The notes under the pieces were generated by a model that saw only the letters and a program-made list of their open reading frames with translations, searched no databases and was not told the DNA's origin. Shown here in pieces: positions 16,002 through 25,700 of a stretch of 64,000 nt of DNA. The stretch comes from JADZAI01 sp964390465. GTDB taxonomy: Bacteria > Pseudomonadota > Alphaproteobacteria > Micropepsales > Micropepsaceae. Within the stretch, counting starts at the first letter, position 1; each line of letters opens with the position of its first letter. The DNA lies in NCBI GenBank assembly GCA_964390465.1, contig CAYMIJ010000006.1:62001-126000 (forward strand). Direction: 5' to 3'. Both the position numbers and the translations under genes were made by a program.

Positions 16002-17453
16002 ATGTCCATTTCCACCGCCGCGCCAGACGCGACGCCTGATGATGCTGTCGCAGCCACAGGCGGGCCGGTGGCCTCAAGACTGGGTCAGTTTTCCTGGGCG
16101 TTGTTTGAATGGGCGCGCAACCCTTACGTGCTGCTGATCACCATTTATGTGTTCGCGCCGTATTTTTCCAAACACCTGGTCGGCGATGAAGTGGCCGGTC
16201 AGGCGCTGTGGGGTGATCTTTCCGGTCTTGGTGGATTCCTCGTCGCCCTGCTCGCCCCCATTCTGGGTGCCGTCGCTGATCTGGGTGGGCGGCGCAAACC
16301 GTGGATCGCCACCTTCGCGCTGCTGATGGCAGCGGGCACCTTCGCCTTCTGGTTCTCGGTTCCGAACGCCGTGATGATGCCGATGGCCGCCACCTGTGCG
16401 CTGATTGTTTTCAACGGGCTGTGGTTCACCTTCACCGAAGTGTTCCACAACGCGATGCTGCCCGACATTTCCAGTCACAAGCGCATCGGCGCACTTTCAG
16501 GACTGGGGCTGGCGCTTGGCAATCTGGCCGGGCTCATCATGCTGGTCTTCATGCTGTGGGCTTTCACCCTGCCCGGTGCCGTGGACTGGAGCTTCGTGCC
16601 GAAAGAACCGCTGTTCGGTCTTGGACAGGACGCCCATCAGGTCGAGCGCATCTCTGGCCCGATCTCGGCCATCTGGCTGGTTATCTTCATGATGCCGCTG
16701 ATGCTGTTCACGCCCGACCGTCAGGGTGCGGGCCTGCCGGTCGGCAAGGCGATCACGCAGGGCATCATGCGCGTTCTGAAAACGCTGCGCGATGTGCTGC
16801 ATTATCGCAATGTCGCCACCTATCTGGCGGCGCGCATGTTCTACAATGACGGCAAGACCGCGATCCTGACCTTTGGCGGCATCTATGCGGCCGGCACGTT
16901 TGACTGGGGGCCGCTCGACATGCTGGCCTATGGCATCACGCTGTCGGTATTCGCGGTGTTTGGCGGCATACTGGGTGGCTGGCTGGACGACCATCTGGGC
17001 AGTCGCAATGCCATTCTGGTGTCAATCACCGGCACCACGGTCGGGCTGGTCGCCTCGCTGTTCATGGGGCCGCAGACCATTCTGGGCATCTGGAATTATG
17101 CCACCCCCGAGGCCGTGCCGCTTCTGTATGACGGGCCGTTCTTCAACACGGTGCCCGAGGCGATCTTTGTTGGCATCATCATCGTGCTGGCGATCTTCAT
17201 CACCGCCGCCTATGCCAACAGCCGCACCATGCTGGCCCGCATCGCGCCGCCGGAAAAGATGACCGAGTTCTTCGGCCTCTATGCCCTTTCAGGTTCGGCG
17301 ACCGCCTTCATGGCACCCATCGTGCTGGGTTTCTTCACCCGCGCCTTTGAAAGCCAACGGGCGGGCATGGCCTCGATCCTCATCTTCCTCATCATCGGCC
17401 TGATCGGTATGCTGTTCGTCACCAACGAGCGCGCGACAGTCAAGCAAACGTAG
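16002..17453 (+). CDS. MFS transporter, UMF1 / Atg22-like family
   Basis: This 483-residue polytopic protein starts with the family-typical block SWALFEWARNPYVLLITIYVF and continues with APILGAVADLGGRRKPW, where the loop between helices 2 and 3 carries the MFS-like D-x-x-G-R-R-K-P motif. At least eleven hydrophobic segments can be counted. UMF1 transporters are relatives of yeast vacuolar Atg22, which exports amino acids; the bacterial substrate is not known. GGGAAG lies in front of the ATG. The gene is monocistronic and convergent with the second DUF4344 gene. Confidence 0.85.
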   Translation: MSISTAAPDATPDDAVAATGGPVASRLGQFSWALFEWARNPYVLLITIYVFAPYFSKHLVGDEVAGQALWGDLSGLGGFLVALLAPILGAVADLGGRRKPWIATFALLMAAGTFAFWFSVPNAVMMPMAATCALIVFNGLWFTFTEVFHNAMLPDISSHKRIGALSGLGLALGNLAGLIMLVFMLWAFTLPGAVDWSFVPKEPLFGLGQDAHQVERISGPISAIWLVIFMMPLMLFTPDRQGAGLPVGKAITQGIMRVLKTLRDVLHYRNVATYLAARMFYNDGKTAILTFGGIYAAGTFDWGPLDMLAYGITLSVFAVFGGILGGWLDDHLGSRNAILVSITGTTVGLVASLFMGPQTILGIWNYATPEAVPLLYDGPFFNTVPEAIFVGIIIVLAIFITAAYANSRTMLARIAPPEKMTEFFGLYALSGSATAFMAPIVLGFFTRAFESQRAGMASILIFLIIGLIGMLFVTNERATVKQT

Positions 17454-17499
17454 TGAAAATAAGGCGCTGGTCGTTTAAGGCGTGTAGCCGGGAACAGGA

Positions 17500-18357
17500 T
17501 CAATTCAGGCCAGCAGCGCGGTTCATATAACCGCTGACCAGTTCGTAGCATAAGGTCAGCTTGCGGGCGCTGCTGTCCCAGTAGGCGTTTTCCTCGTCGC
17601 ATTTTTCAACCCCGACAGTCACGCCGGGTTCGAAGCGGACAAGGCGGTTTGCTTCCTGGGCAACCGTTTCAGCGATGCGGGATGCTTTCAGAAGTGATGC
17701 CGCCGATTGCATTTCAGCGGGCACAGCGCCGTAGGTGACAGGTATTGGCGCGCCGGGATTTTCACCCTCGGCGCGGTAGTAATCGGCCAGCAGTGCATCC
17801 CAAGACGTCACTGCGCTTTCATACTCCCATTGACAGGCCTCCTGCCGTTCAGGGGTCATACCAGCGTTGTCGGCGGACTCCTTGAAGGCATCAGGGTCGG
17901 CGCCCACCAGCATGCAGATGACGTTGTATGCCCGCTGCGAGTCGAGCGAATGTTCATCAGAAGCGTCGAAGCCTCCGTTCTGCTCGTCGTTAAATTCGCC
18001 ACTGGCAAAATAGTCGTCGGCGACGGATTTGATCATTGTGTCCAAAACTGGGTCAGCTTCCGTGCGGATCATGGTGATATTGGCCAGTGTATCGACGGCG
18101 TCCTCTTCACGGCCCGCAATAGGGATACCGAACTCGGAAACAATCCCGTGCCCAATTTCGTGAAACATCATATTCACAACGTTCCCAAGAATATATGCCG
18201 CCACCTCGCCTGAATCGTATCCGCCAGTGAGATCAGGATTGTTATCAAGGTAGGTGACGGTAGCGCGATAAGCGTCGGTGTAGGGCATGGATGATTCTGC
18301 CTCGACGCGCACCAGCCCTGCCAGTGCCGCACAAACAATTACAATGACCCGTTTCAT
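17500..18357 (-). CDS. Secreted DUF4344 family putative metallopeptidase (copy 2)
   Basis: The 285-residue product from the start MKRVIVIVCAALAG carries a signal peptide ending near VEA (residue 20). HEIGH at residues 66-70 is the zincin motif. The sequence is closely related to the protein at 6685-7542 along its full length, sharing SVADDYF, GEFNDEQNGGFDA, DEHSLDSQRAY and ICMLVGADP. Upstream in-frame codons (to 18384) exist, but they precede the signal peptide and are unlikely to be used. The two copies are on the same strand, which suggests an old duplication. The substrate is unknown. Confidence 0.85.
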   Translation of the reverse strand: MKRVIVIVCAALAGLVRVEAESSMPYTDAYRATVTYLDNNPDLTGGYDSGEVAAYILGNVVNMMFHEIGHGIVSEFGIPIAGREEDAVDTLANITMIRTEADPVLDTMIKSVADDYFASGEFNDEQNGGFDASDEHSLDSQRAYNVICMLVGADPDAFKESADNAGMTPERQEACQWEYESAVTSWDALLADYYRAEGENPGAPIPVTYGAVPAEMQSAASLLKASRIAETVAQEANRLVRFEPGVTVGVEKCDEENAYWDSSARKLTLCYELVSGYMNRAAGLN

Positions 18358-18488
18358 GCCATATCCCGTGAACAGCCGAACCATGCATTAAGAACCAAGC
18401 TGAGCAAGCAACCGTCACGAGTGATGTGGCAATTCCTGAAGGGGCATGTCAACGTGCTGCATTCGCTGGTTTTCTGGCTGGAGCAAGA

Positions 18489-19637
18489 ATGAAACTGGGC
18501 TTGCTGACCGGCGGCGGTGACGTGCCGGGACTCAATGTCGCGATCAAGACCGTGGTGCGCGCGGCGCATCAGCGCGGCTGGAATGTGCTGGGCCTGCGCC
18601 GGGGCTGGGAGGCGCTGGTGCGGTTCGATGCGCAGGACGCCGATGCAGCCCAGTGGCTGACCGCGCTGACGCCAGAGCGGGTGCGCACCATCGACCGCAC
18701 GGGCGGCACCATTCTGCACACCTCGCGCATCGACCCGCATATGATGAAGCCCGATCTGCTGCCGCCCCGTCTGGCCCATATGCAGCCGGGCGCAAACGGC
18801 CTGATCGACACGACCCCGCATGTGCTGCGCGCGATTGCAACGCTTCAGCTTGACGCGCTGATCGTGATCGGCGGCGACGGCACGCTGCGCTATGCCGCGC
18901 ATCTGGCCAAAGCAGGCGTGCCCATCGTCGCCTTTGCCAAGACGATGGACAATGACGTGTTCGGCACCGACATGTGCATCGGCTTTTCCACCGCCGTGAC
19001 GCGCTCGGTTGAGGCGATCACTGCGCTGCGCACCACGGCGGGCAGTCATGAACGAGTGCTGATCGTTGAACTGTTCGGGCGTCGGTCGGGTGAGACTGCG
19101 CTGATTTCAGGCATGCTGGCCGATGCCGACCGCACGCTGATTGCCGAGGTCGCCGTCGATGCGGACAGGCTGGCGCGACTGATCGCCGGGGATCATGCGG
19201 CGAACCCTTCGCATTATGCGGTGATCGTGACCGCCGAGGGCGCGCGGCTGGAAGGCGGCGGCGAGGTGGTGCATGGCGCACAGGATTCCTATGGCCGCCA
19301 GCGGCTGGGCGGAATCGGCGAAGTGCTGGGCGATGAGATCAAAACGCGCACAGGGCTCGACACCATCGTGCAGCGTCTTGCCTATATGATGCGATCCGGT
19401 GCGCCGGATTCATTCGACCGCATGCTCGCCATGGCCTATGCCGACTTCGCCGTGGAACAGATCGAGGCGCGACACTTCGGCACGTTCTGCGCCGTTGAGG
19501 CTGGGCGCTATAAGGCGCTGCCCATCGACACGGTCAGCGGCGGACAACGCTGCATCAATGTCGCGTCGATGTATGACACTGAGGCATACCGCCCGCGCAT
19601 TGCGGGCATTGCGGGACGGCCCGCGTTTCTTTCATGA
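18489..19637 (+). CDS. 6-phosphofructokinase (ATP- or PPi-dependent, mixed signature)
   Basis: The 382-residue product begins MKLGLLTGGGDVPGLN, the classic N-terminal phosphofructokinase motif. It has GGDGT at 128-132 and KTMDND at 151-156. In well-studied enzymes the Gly in GGDG favours ATP and the Lys in KTxDND is found in PPi-dependent forms, so this is a mixed type and the phosphoryl donor cannot be called. The length is close to that of the longer group III or PPi-type forms. It is the first gene of a four-gene operon; the next start is 7 nt beyond its stop. In-frame codons upstream (from 18426) precede the conserved N-terminus and were excluded. Confidence 0.9.
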   Translation: MKLGLLTGGGDVPGLNVAIKTVVRAAHQRGWNVLGLRRGWEALVRFDAQDADAAQWLTALTPERVRTIDRTGGTILHTSRIDPHMMKPDLLPPRLAHMQPGANGLIDTTPHVLRAIATLQLDALIVIGGDGTLRYAAHLAKAGVPIVAFAKTMDNDVFGTDMCIGFSTAVTRSVEAITALRTTAGSHERVLIVELFGRRSGETALISGMLADADRTLIAEVAVDADRLARLIAGDHAANPSHYAVIVTAEGARLEGGGEVVHGAQDSYGRQRLGGIGEVLGDEIKTRTGLDTIVQRLAYMMRSGAPDSFDRMLAMAYADFAVEQIEARHFGTFCAVEAGRYKALPIDTVSGGQRCINVASMYDTEAYRPRIAGIAGRPAFLS

Positions 19638-19644
19638 GGATCCT

Positions 19645-20802
19645 ATGAGTTTCAAGGCAGTACCAAGCGCGGCGATCAATGCCCATCTGGTGGGCGTGAA
19701 AGGCGGACGGGCAAAACTGGCGACACCCGCGATGGTGGTCGAGCTGGACGTTCTGAAGCGCAATATCGCGCTGATGATGGAGCTGTGCCGCGCGAAGGGC
19801 GTGGCATTGCGCCCTCATGCAAAAACGCACAAGAGCGCCGACATCGCCAAGATGCAGATCGCCAGCGGCGCGCTGGGCGTGTGCTGCGCCAAACTGGGTG
19901 AGGCCGAGGCACTGGCCGCAGAAGGCGTGGACAATATCCTTGTCACCTCACCCATCGCCGCCGCGCAGGCGCTGGAGCGCCTGGCCAGGCTGAATGCGGC
20001 AAGCGATGGGCTGATGGTGGTGGTCGATGCGCCCGAGATGGTGGCGAAACTGGGCGCGGCAGCGCGGGCCAGCGGGCGCACGCTCAAGGTTCTGGTGGAC
20101 CTCGATGTCGGGTTGCATCGCACGGGTTGTCTGCCCGGTGAGCCGGCCTATGCACTGGCAGCAGCCGTGGCTTGTGAGGAAGGGCTCAGCTTTGAAGGGC
20201 TTCAGGCCTATGCCGGTCAGGTGCAACATGAAGGTGATGGCGCACAACGCCGCGCCAAATCACTCGCCTGCATGAAGCAGATGGCCGATGTGCGCGATGA
20301 ACTCACGCGCCGCAATCTGCCGCCGAAGATATTGTCGGGCGGCGGCACCGGCACGGTGCATATCGACCCAGACGCGAACGTGCTGACCGAATTGCAGGCG
20401 GGCAGCTATGTATTCATGGACCGCGAATATAACGAGGTGTGGACCAAGGCTGGCGAGGCCGCGCCGTTTGAGACGAGCCTTACCGTGCAATCGACGGTGA
20501 TCTCGGCCGCGCTGCCGCTGCTTGCCACCACCGATGCGGGGCTGAAATCATTTGCCTGTGATGCCGGACCGCCCAAGCTGCATGACGGCGCGGGACCAAG
20601 CGCCAATTATTTCTTCTTCGGTGACGAACAGGGCGGCATTCTGGCCGCGACGCCAGAAGACCGCCCGAATATCGGCGATGTGGTTTCGTGCATCGTGCCG
20701 CACTGCGACCCGAGCGTGAACCTTTATGACGTGCTGCATGTGGTGGAAGACGACACGCTGGTGGCGCTGTGGCCGGTAACAGCGCGTGGTCGGAGCTTCT
20801 GA
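19645..20802 (+). CDS. DSD1-family PLP enzyme (D-threonine aldolase / D-serine dehydratase-like)
   Basis: This 385-residue protein is a fold-type III (alanine-racemase-like) PLP enzyme. Lys60 in RPHAKTHKS is the expected Schiff-base lysine. LSGGGTGT near residues 230-237 binds PLP phosphate, and the C-terminal PHCDPSVNLYD supplies the His and Cys metal ligands of this group. Family members cleave D-threonine-type beta-hydroxy-D-amino acids or dehydrate D-serine. GAGGA lies 5 nt before the ATG. The stop overlaps the start of the next gene (TGATG), so the two are translationally coupled. Confidence 0.9.
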   Translation: MSFKAVPSAAINAHLVGVKGGRAKLATPAMVVELDVLKRNIALMMELCRAKGVALRPHAKTHKSADIAKMQIASGALGVCCAKLGEAEALAAEGVDNILVTSPIAAAQALERLARLNAASDGLMVVVDAPEMVAKLGAAARASGRTLKVLVDLDVGLHRTGCLPGEPAYALAAAVACEEGLSFEGLQAYAGQVQHEGDGAQRRAKSLACMKQMADVRDELTRRNLPPKILSGGGTGTVHIDPDANVLTELQAGSYVFMDREYNEVWTKAGEAAPFETSLTVQSTVISAALPLLATTDAGLKSFACDAGPPKLHDGAGPSANYFFFGDEQGGILAATPEDRPNIGDVVSCIVPHCDPSVNLYDVLHVVEDDTLVALWPVTARGRSF

Positions 20803-22322
20803 TGCTGGCCTGCTACACCAACACGCTGAGCGTGCGCGCTGGGGCGCGTTTTGATCTTCATGCCAGTGGCGAGGGCAAGGCCATTCTGGAAATCGCCCGC
20901 GTGGGCGCGGCGCGCCATGTCGTGCTGCGTGACGAGCTGGTGCTGCACGAACAGGCCGCGCCGGACCGCGCTGACATGCATGGCTGCAACTGGCCGGTGA
21001 CGAAAACCATCACCACAGGCAGCGACTGGCTGAGCGGTTATTATGACATCACGCTGACCGGCGCAGATGGCGAGATTTCGCACCATTTCATCTGCATACG
21101 GACGAATAGGGCGCGCAGCAAAGCGCTTCTGGTGCTGAACACCAACACCTATCATTCTTACAATTACTGGGGCGGGGCCAACGCTTATTGCGATGTGACC
21201 GCGCTGATGAGCGGCAAGGCGCCACTGGATGTGGCGATGCAGGGGGCGATTGGCGTGCTGTCGGCCCGCAGACCCTTCGCGCAGAAGCTGATCGCCCCGC
21301 CAGAGGATGCGACGCGTCTGGTCAACCCGTACAAACGCGCTTTTGAGGAGCGCCCTTTTGCCGGTGACATGGCATGGATACGCCGCAACCGGCCATCGCC
21401 TTATGACGGGTCAGCAGGTTTCCTGCACAAATGGGAACACCGTTTCGCGGCCTGGGCCGAACGCGAAGGCCTCGTGCTGGATTATGCGACCGATCATGAT
21501 CTTGAGGATCGTGCGGCGCTGGATGGTTATGCCTGCGTCATTCTGGTGGGGCACAGCGAATACTGGTCTGGCCCTGAGCGCGATACGCTGGAGCGGTTCG
21601 TCGATGGCGGCGGCAGGCTTGCGATCTTTTCCGGCAACACCGCCTTCTGGCGTGTGCGCTGGGAGGATGATGGCGCGCGTTACATCTGCCACAAATGGAA
21701 TGGCTTTGAGGCCGAACCTGAAGCTGGCGCCAACGGCACGCATCTGTGGTCGCATCCTGCCTTCGGACGTCCCGAAGCGGCAATCACCGGCCTTTCTTTT
21801 CTTTATGGCGGTTATCACCGCCTTGGCCTGTGCGCAGCGCGCGGTCAGGGTGGTTATACGGTCTATGACGACGCGCATTGGGCGCTGGAGGGCTGCGATC
21901 TCTATTACGGCGATGTGATCGGCGATGGCCTGCCGCTGATCGGCTATGAGAATGATGGCTGCCTGATCCGTTTTGATGAACGCAACCTGCCAGCGCCGGT
22001 CGCAACGCTTGGCGTGCCTGAGGGGCTGAACATCATCGCCATCGCGCCGGTGGCGTTCGGCGAGGATGCGCGCAGCCCCTATCACCCGATCATTCCGCCC
22101 GAGAAACTCGATGTCTGTGCCGGCATTGCCTATGCCGATGCCTCACCTGCCGCACAGGCGCGACAGTTGCGTGGCCATGCCGTGATGGCGAGCTTCACGC
22201 GCGGGCGCGGCGAAGTGTTCAATGGCGGCACCACCGAATGGGCGCACGGGTTGGCGGCCGATGACCCGTTCATCACGCGCATCACCCGAAACGTGCTGAA
22301 GCGCTTTGGTGCGATGACTTGA
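20802..22322 (+). CDS. N,N-dimethylformamidase beta-subunit-like protein
   Basis: The 506-residue product resembles the large (beta) subunit C-terminal domain of N,N-dimethylformamidase. Family-like blocks are NTNTYHSYNYWGGANAY near 110-126, DYATDHDLE, VGHSEYWSGPERDTLERFV, FSGNTAFWRVRW and a C-terminal GEVFNGGTTEWAHGL. The known enzyme hydrolyses DMF to dimethylamine and formate and needs a small alpha subunit; no gene clearly resembling that subunit is seen. The start is the ATG overlapping the upstream stop. The true amide substrate is probably different and may be linked to the product of the upstream PLP enzyme (inference). Confidence 0.75.
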   Translation: MLACYTNTLSVRAGARFDLHASGEGKAILEIARVGAARHVVLRDELVLHEQAAPDRADMHGCNWPVTKTITTGSDWLSGYYDITLTGADGEISHHFICIRTNRARSKALLVLNTNTYHSYNYWGGANAYCDVTALMSGKAPLDVAMQGAIGVLSARRPFAQKLIAPPEDATRLVNPYKRAFEERPFAGDMAWIRRNRPSPYDGSAGFLHKWEHRFAAWAEREGLVLDYATDHDLEDRAALDGYACVILVGHSEYWSGPERDTLERFVDGGGRLAIFSGNTAFWRVRWEDDGARYICHKWNGFEAEPEAGANGTHLWSHPAFGRPEAAITGLSFLYGGYHRLGLCAARGQGGYTVYDDAHWALEGCDLYYGDVIGDGLPLIGYENDGCLIRFDERNLPAPVATLGVPEGLNIIAIAPVAFGEDARSPYHPIIPPEKLDVCAGIAYADASPAAQARQLRGHAVMASFTRGRGEVFNGGTTEWAHGLAADDPFITRITRNVLKRFGAMT

Positions 22323-22663
22323 TGAAGACCGGCCCCGATCAATGGGATGAACGGCACTGGAGCGTGGCGCACCGCGTGTCCAAGAGTGTGGATATTCCCG
22401 ACACAGACAAAGCGCTACACAAACGCATCATGCGGTTCTGCAAGGCCGAGTCCGGCGGGCACGACAAGGACAGTGGCGCATGGTGGTTCGGCGGTGCTGT
22501 GCTGGAACCACACTGGAAAGACGGGCAGCTGCATCTTCTCGCCTTCTCATCGGGCGAGGATGGTTTCCAGTCTCTGCATCACCTGATCGAACAGATCGCA
22601 GCGCATCTGGGCGATGCCGCCGCGATGACCCGCTGGAAGCGACTGAAGCACCGCAAGCTTTGA
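22322..22663 (+). CDS. Small conserved-looking protein of the PFK/DSD1/DMFase-like operon
   Basis: This 113-residue soluble protein starts with ATG inside the TGATG overlap with the upstream stop, so it is translationally coupled. It is rich in His and Trp (GGHDKDSGAWWFGGAVLEPHW) and has no signal peptide or membrane segment. No domain was recognised. It could be an accessory subunit of the dimethylformamidase-like protein, since the known enzyme has a small alpha subunit of roughly similar size, but no sequence likeness was established. Confidence 0.7.
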   Translation: MKTGPDQWDERHWSVAHRVSKSVDIPDTDKALHKRIMRFCKAESGGHDKDSGAWWFGGAVLEPHWKDGQLHLLAFSSGEDGFQSLHHLIEQIAAHLGDAAAMTRWKRLKHRKL

Positions 22664-22672
22664 GCGAAAATG

Positions 22673-22702
22673 AAAAACCCGCGCCGATCAAGGCGCGGGT
22701 TT
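22673..22702 (+). terminator. Bidirectional rho-independent terminator
   Basis: A perfect 11-bp stem AAACCCGCGCC/GGCGCGGGTTT (22675-22685 and 22692-22702) with a 6-nt loop lies 11 nt after the operon's last stop. On the plus strand it is followed by a short CGCTTT; on the minus strand by a T-run, so it also ends transcription of the convergent TonB receptor gene. Confidence 0.85.
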
Positions 22703-22726
22703 CGCTTTCAACCACAGAACAGGGAA

Positions 22727-25700
22727 TTACTTCCCGTCGCCGCCCAATCGCACGGATACGCCCGCGAAGAAGAAGCGGCCAATGGGGCCCGTCGGTGTGG
22801 CAGTAGAACCAACCGTTGGCTGTTGATCAAACAGATTGTTGACACCGCCATAAAGCTCGACGCTCTCATCAATCGTGTACCTCACATTGAGACTGTGCTC
22901 GTGCTTGGCCTTGGTAAAGGGAAGTTCCTGCTGGTCTGGCTTCGCGGCATAGGCAGTCTTTTCAAGAACCAGCAACCCAGTGCGGTACACATAGCCATAA
23001 CCGACTGACCACTTGTCGTTCGACCACTCAAGCCCGAAATTGACGGCCCACTTTGGCGCGCCATTGCCAAGAAGTGTGGAAGCTTCGCCGACCTCGTCAT
23101 CATAAACGCCGCCGACGGTTGTCTGCAGGCTCAATGTTTCGAGCCAGCTGCCAACGGCCTTGAGGTGGATTTTGCCCAAATCCTCATCGCCGCCCACCAG
23201 ATCAGCAAGATCGAAGCGGTAATGCCCTTCAAAGTCGATGCCTGAGGACTTGAACGACGCGATATTGACCGCCTGAACAGTCAGAGAATCGAGCTGACCC
23301 AAAGGCCGCTGCGGTGTGACTTCAGCAGGCGTCACACGGCTGAGAAGCACGCAGTAATCGTTGACGAGCGAGGGCGCGTCATAACAGGCGTTGATGATGT
23401 CCTGAGATGACGGCGTGATGATGCCGTCCTCAATCTCAACCTTCCAGTAATCGACTGACAGGGACAGGCCTTCGATGAAGCTGGGGCGGATGACGGCACC
23501 GAATGTGAGCGTATCTGCAGTTTCTGATTTCAGCCCGGTATTGCCGCGCACAAGACCTGGGAACGAAGCCGTGAGCTGGCCGTTGAACGTCGCAGTTGAA
23601 TCAGCTGCAATGGTAAGCGCCGTCAGGGCTGCATCACAGTTGGCGGGGCGGAACGAGGTGCCTTGATTGCGCCTCGTCTGATCACAGGGATCCTGCGGCA
23701 GGTAGAACGACTGCTGTTCCGGTGTGAACAGTTCGCCAATGTTCGGGGCACGGACTGCGCGCGCATAAGACGCACGGAAGCGGATGTCTTCCACTGGCGC
23801 CCACAAACCCGCCACTGTCCAGCTGAAGGTTTCACCCGCAGTTGAATAACGTGCCCAACGCCCGGACACATTCAGCGACAGCTCTTTGGCGAAGGTCGCA
23901 TCCTTCAAAATCGGGAACAGCAACTCACCGAAGGCTTCAAAGGCTTCATAGCTGCCCACCGTATTCTTCAGCTTATTGCCGAAGGTATAGCCCGCGGTGA
24001 AAATGGGGTCAGGCAGGTTTTCGGAATGCTCACGCCGCCATTCCAGGCCCACCGCCGTCTTGATGGGACCGCCTGGCAGTTCGAACCATGCACCCGTGTC
24101 ATAGTTCAGGACTGCCGACGCCACCTGCTGTTCAAGCAGCTCCTTCGTAGGCGTATCCTGAAGAATCCAGGCCTGCGCTTCCTTTGAGATCGGGCCGTCC
24201 TGGAAGATATTGATCGGGACACACCCGCTGTTCGGGCCGGGGGTGAACGTGTTTCCGATCGGCAGCGTACCATTGGTGTTCAGATCAGGCTGCGCATCAT
24301 TCGGGAACACATCACTGCGGCAGACAATCTGCCCAGAGGGCAGCCTGTAGGCGTCCATCGCCGCGAACCAGCGGTCATTGAGACGATTGCCGAGCGACAG
24401 CGTTCTCGATGTCGTGTTCCCGAAATTGTAGGACACTTCATAAGACAGATGATCGTTCAGATCTCCATCAAAGCCCACAACGAACCGGTAGGTGTCGCGG
24501 GTCGTGTTCGCCCCGCGATAACCAAGATCAAGGTTGTCGCGATTGGCAAAGTAGTAATCACCAAGCGCCGGGTCATAGCCAAGTGCGCCAGCCGGAATGG
24601 GCGTGACATTATCGCGGATGGCCTGCGGCAGATAGGGATTGTCAAAGCGCACTGGCAGCAGGAAGTCGAAGCTGGGCTGAAAATGCGACTGTGAACGGTT
24701 GCGCACAAATTTCAGCTCGGTGAAGAAGCGCGCCTTTGGGGATATCTGATAGTCACCCATGATGTTCAGTGACATGACATTCTGCGCGGGCATGACTTCC
24801 GTTGCATAACGCGCAACCGGCGTTGAGTTGCCGCCCTGCTGGAACGGTGCGCTGAGGGGGTTGCCGGGGTCACGCGGCACGCCGGAACCGACATAAGCAC
24901 CGGTGAGATAGATGCCGAAGATACCATCCATACCGATGACAACACTGTCGGGTGCGCTGTCGAAATAGCGCACGTCACGCAGATAAACTTTGTCCGGGAT
25001 GGCAAGGTCATCACCTGCCACCGCTGCCTCGGCGGGGTTGTCGACCAGCAAGTAGGACGTTCCTTCAGCTGTGAATTCGCGGTCTGCCGGGAACAAAGGC
25101 AGCTGACGGCGATAGGCCCCCGAGATCATCAGATGCCCGCGGTCGTCATCTGTGGAAACGCCATAAGTGATGTCGGCACTATAAGCGTCGGCATCACCAC
25201 GGCTCGACACCCCGTAGTCGAAGTTGAAGGCATAGCCTTCAAACTTGCGTTTCAGAATGAAGTTGACGGCACCCGTGACAGCATCAGCGCCGTAGAGCGC
25301 AGAAGCACCACCCGTCAGGACATCCACGCGATCAATCAACGCGGACGGAATGGTGTTGATATCAACCGACGTGTCCCCGGTGGATGAACCCACATGGCGA
25401 CGCCCATTCACCAGCACCAGTGTGCGGTTGGTGCCGAGATTGCGCAGGTTCAGGACATTGAGGCCCTCGCCCACGCCACCACCACGCGCCATGGTCGAGC
25501 TGGACTGGTCGATCGAGCCAAGCAGCGCCGGCAATGTATCAAGCGTTTCGATGATGTTCGCGTTGCCGCTGTATTTCAGCTCGCTGCCTGTCACCGTGGT
25601 GATCGGCTGGGGGGATGTCAGGCCGGGCTGACGCACACGCGAGCCGGTCACGACGATGGTCTCGGCTGAGGCGGCTTCTGGCTTGGCGGCTTCAGCAGGT

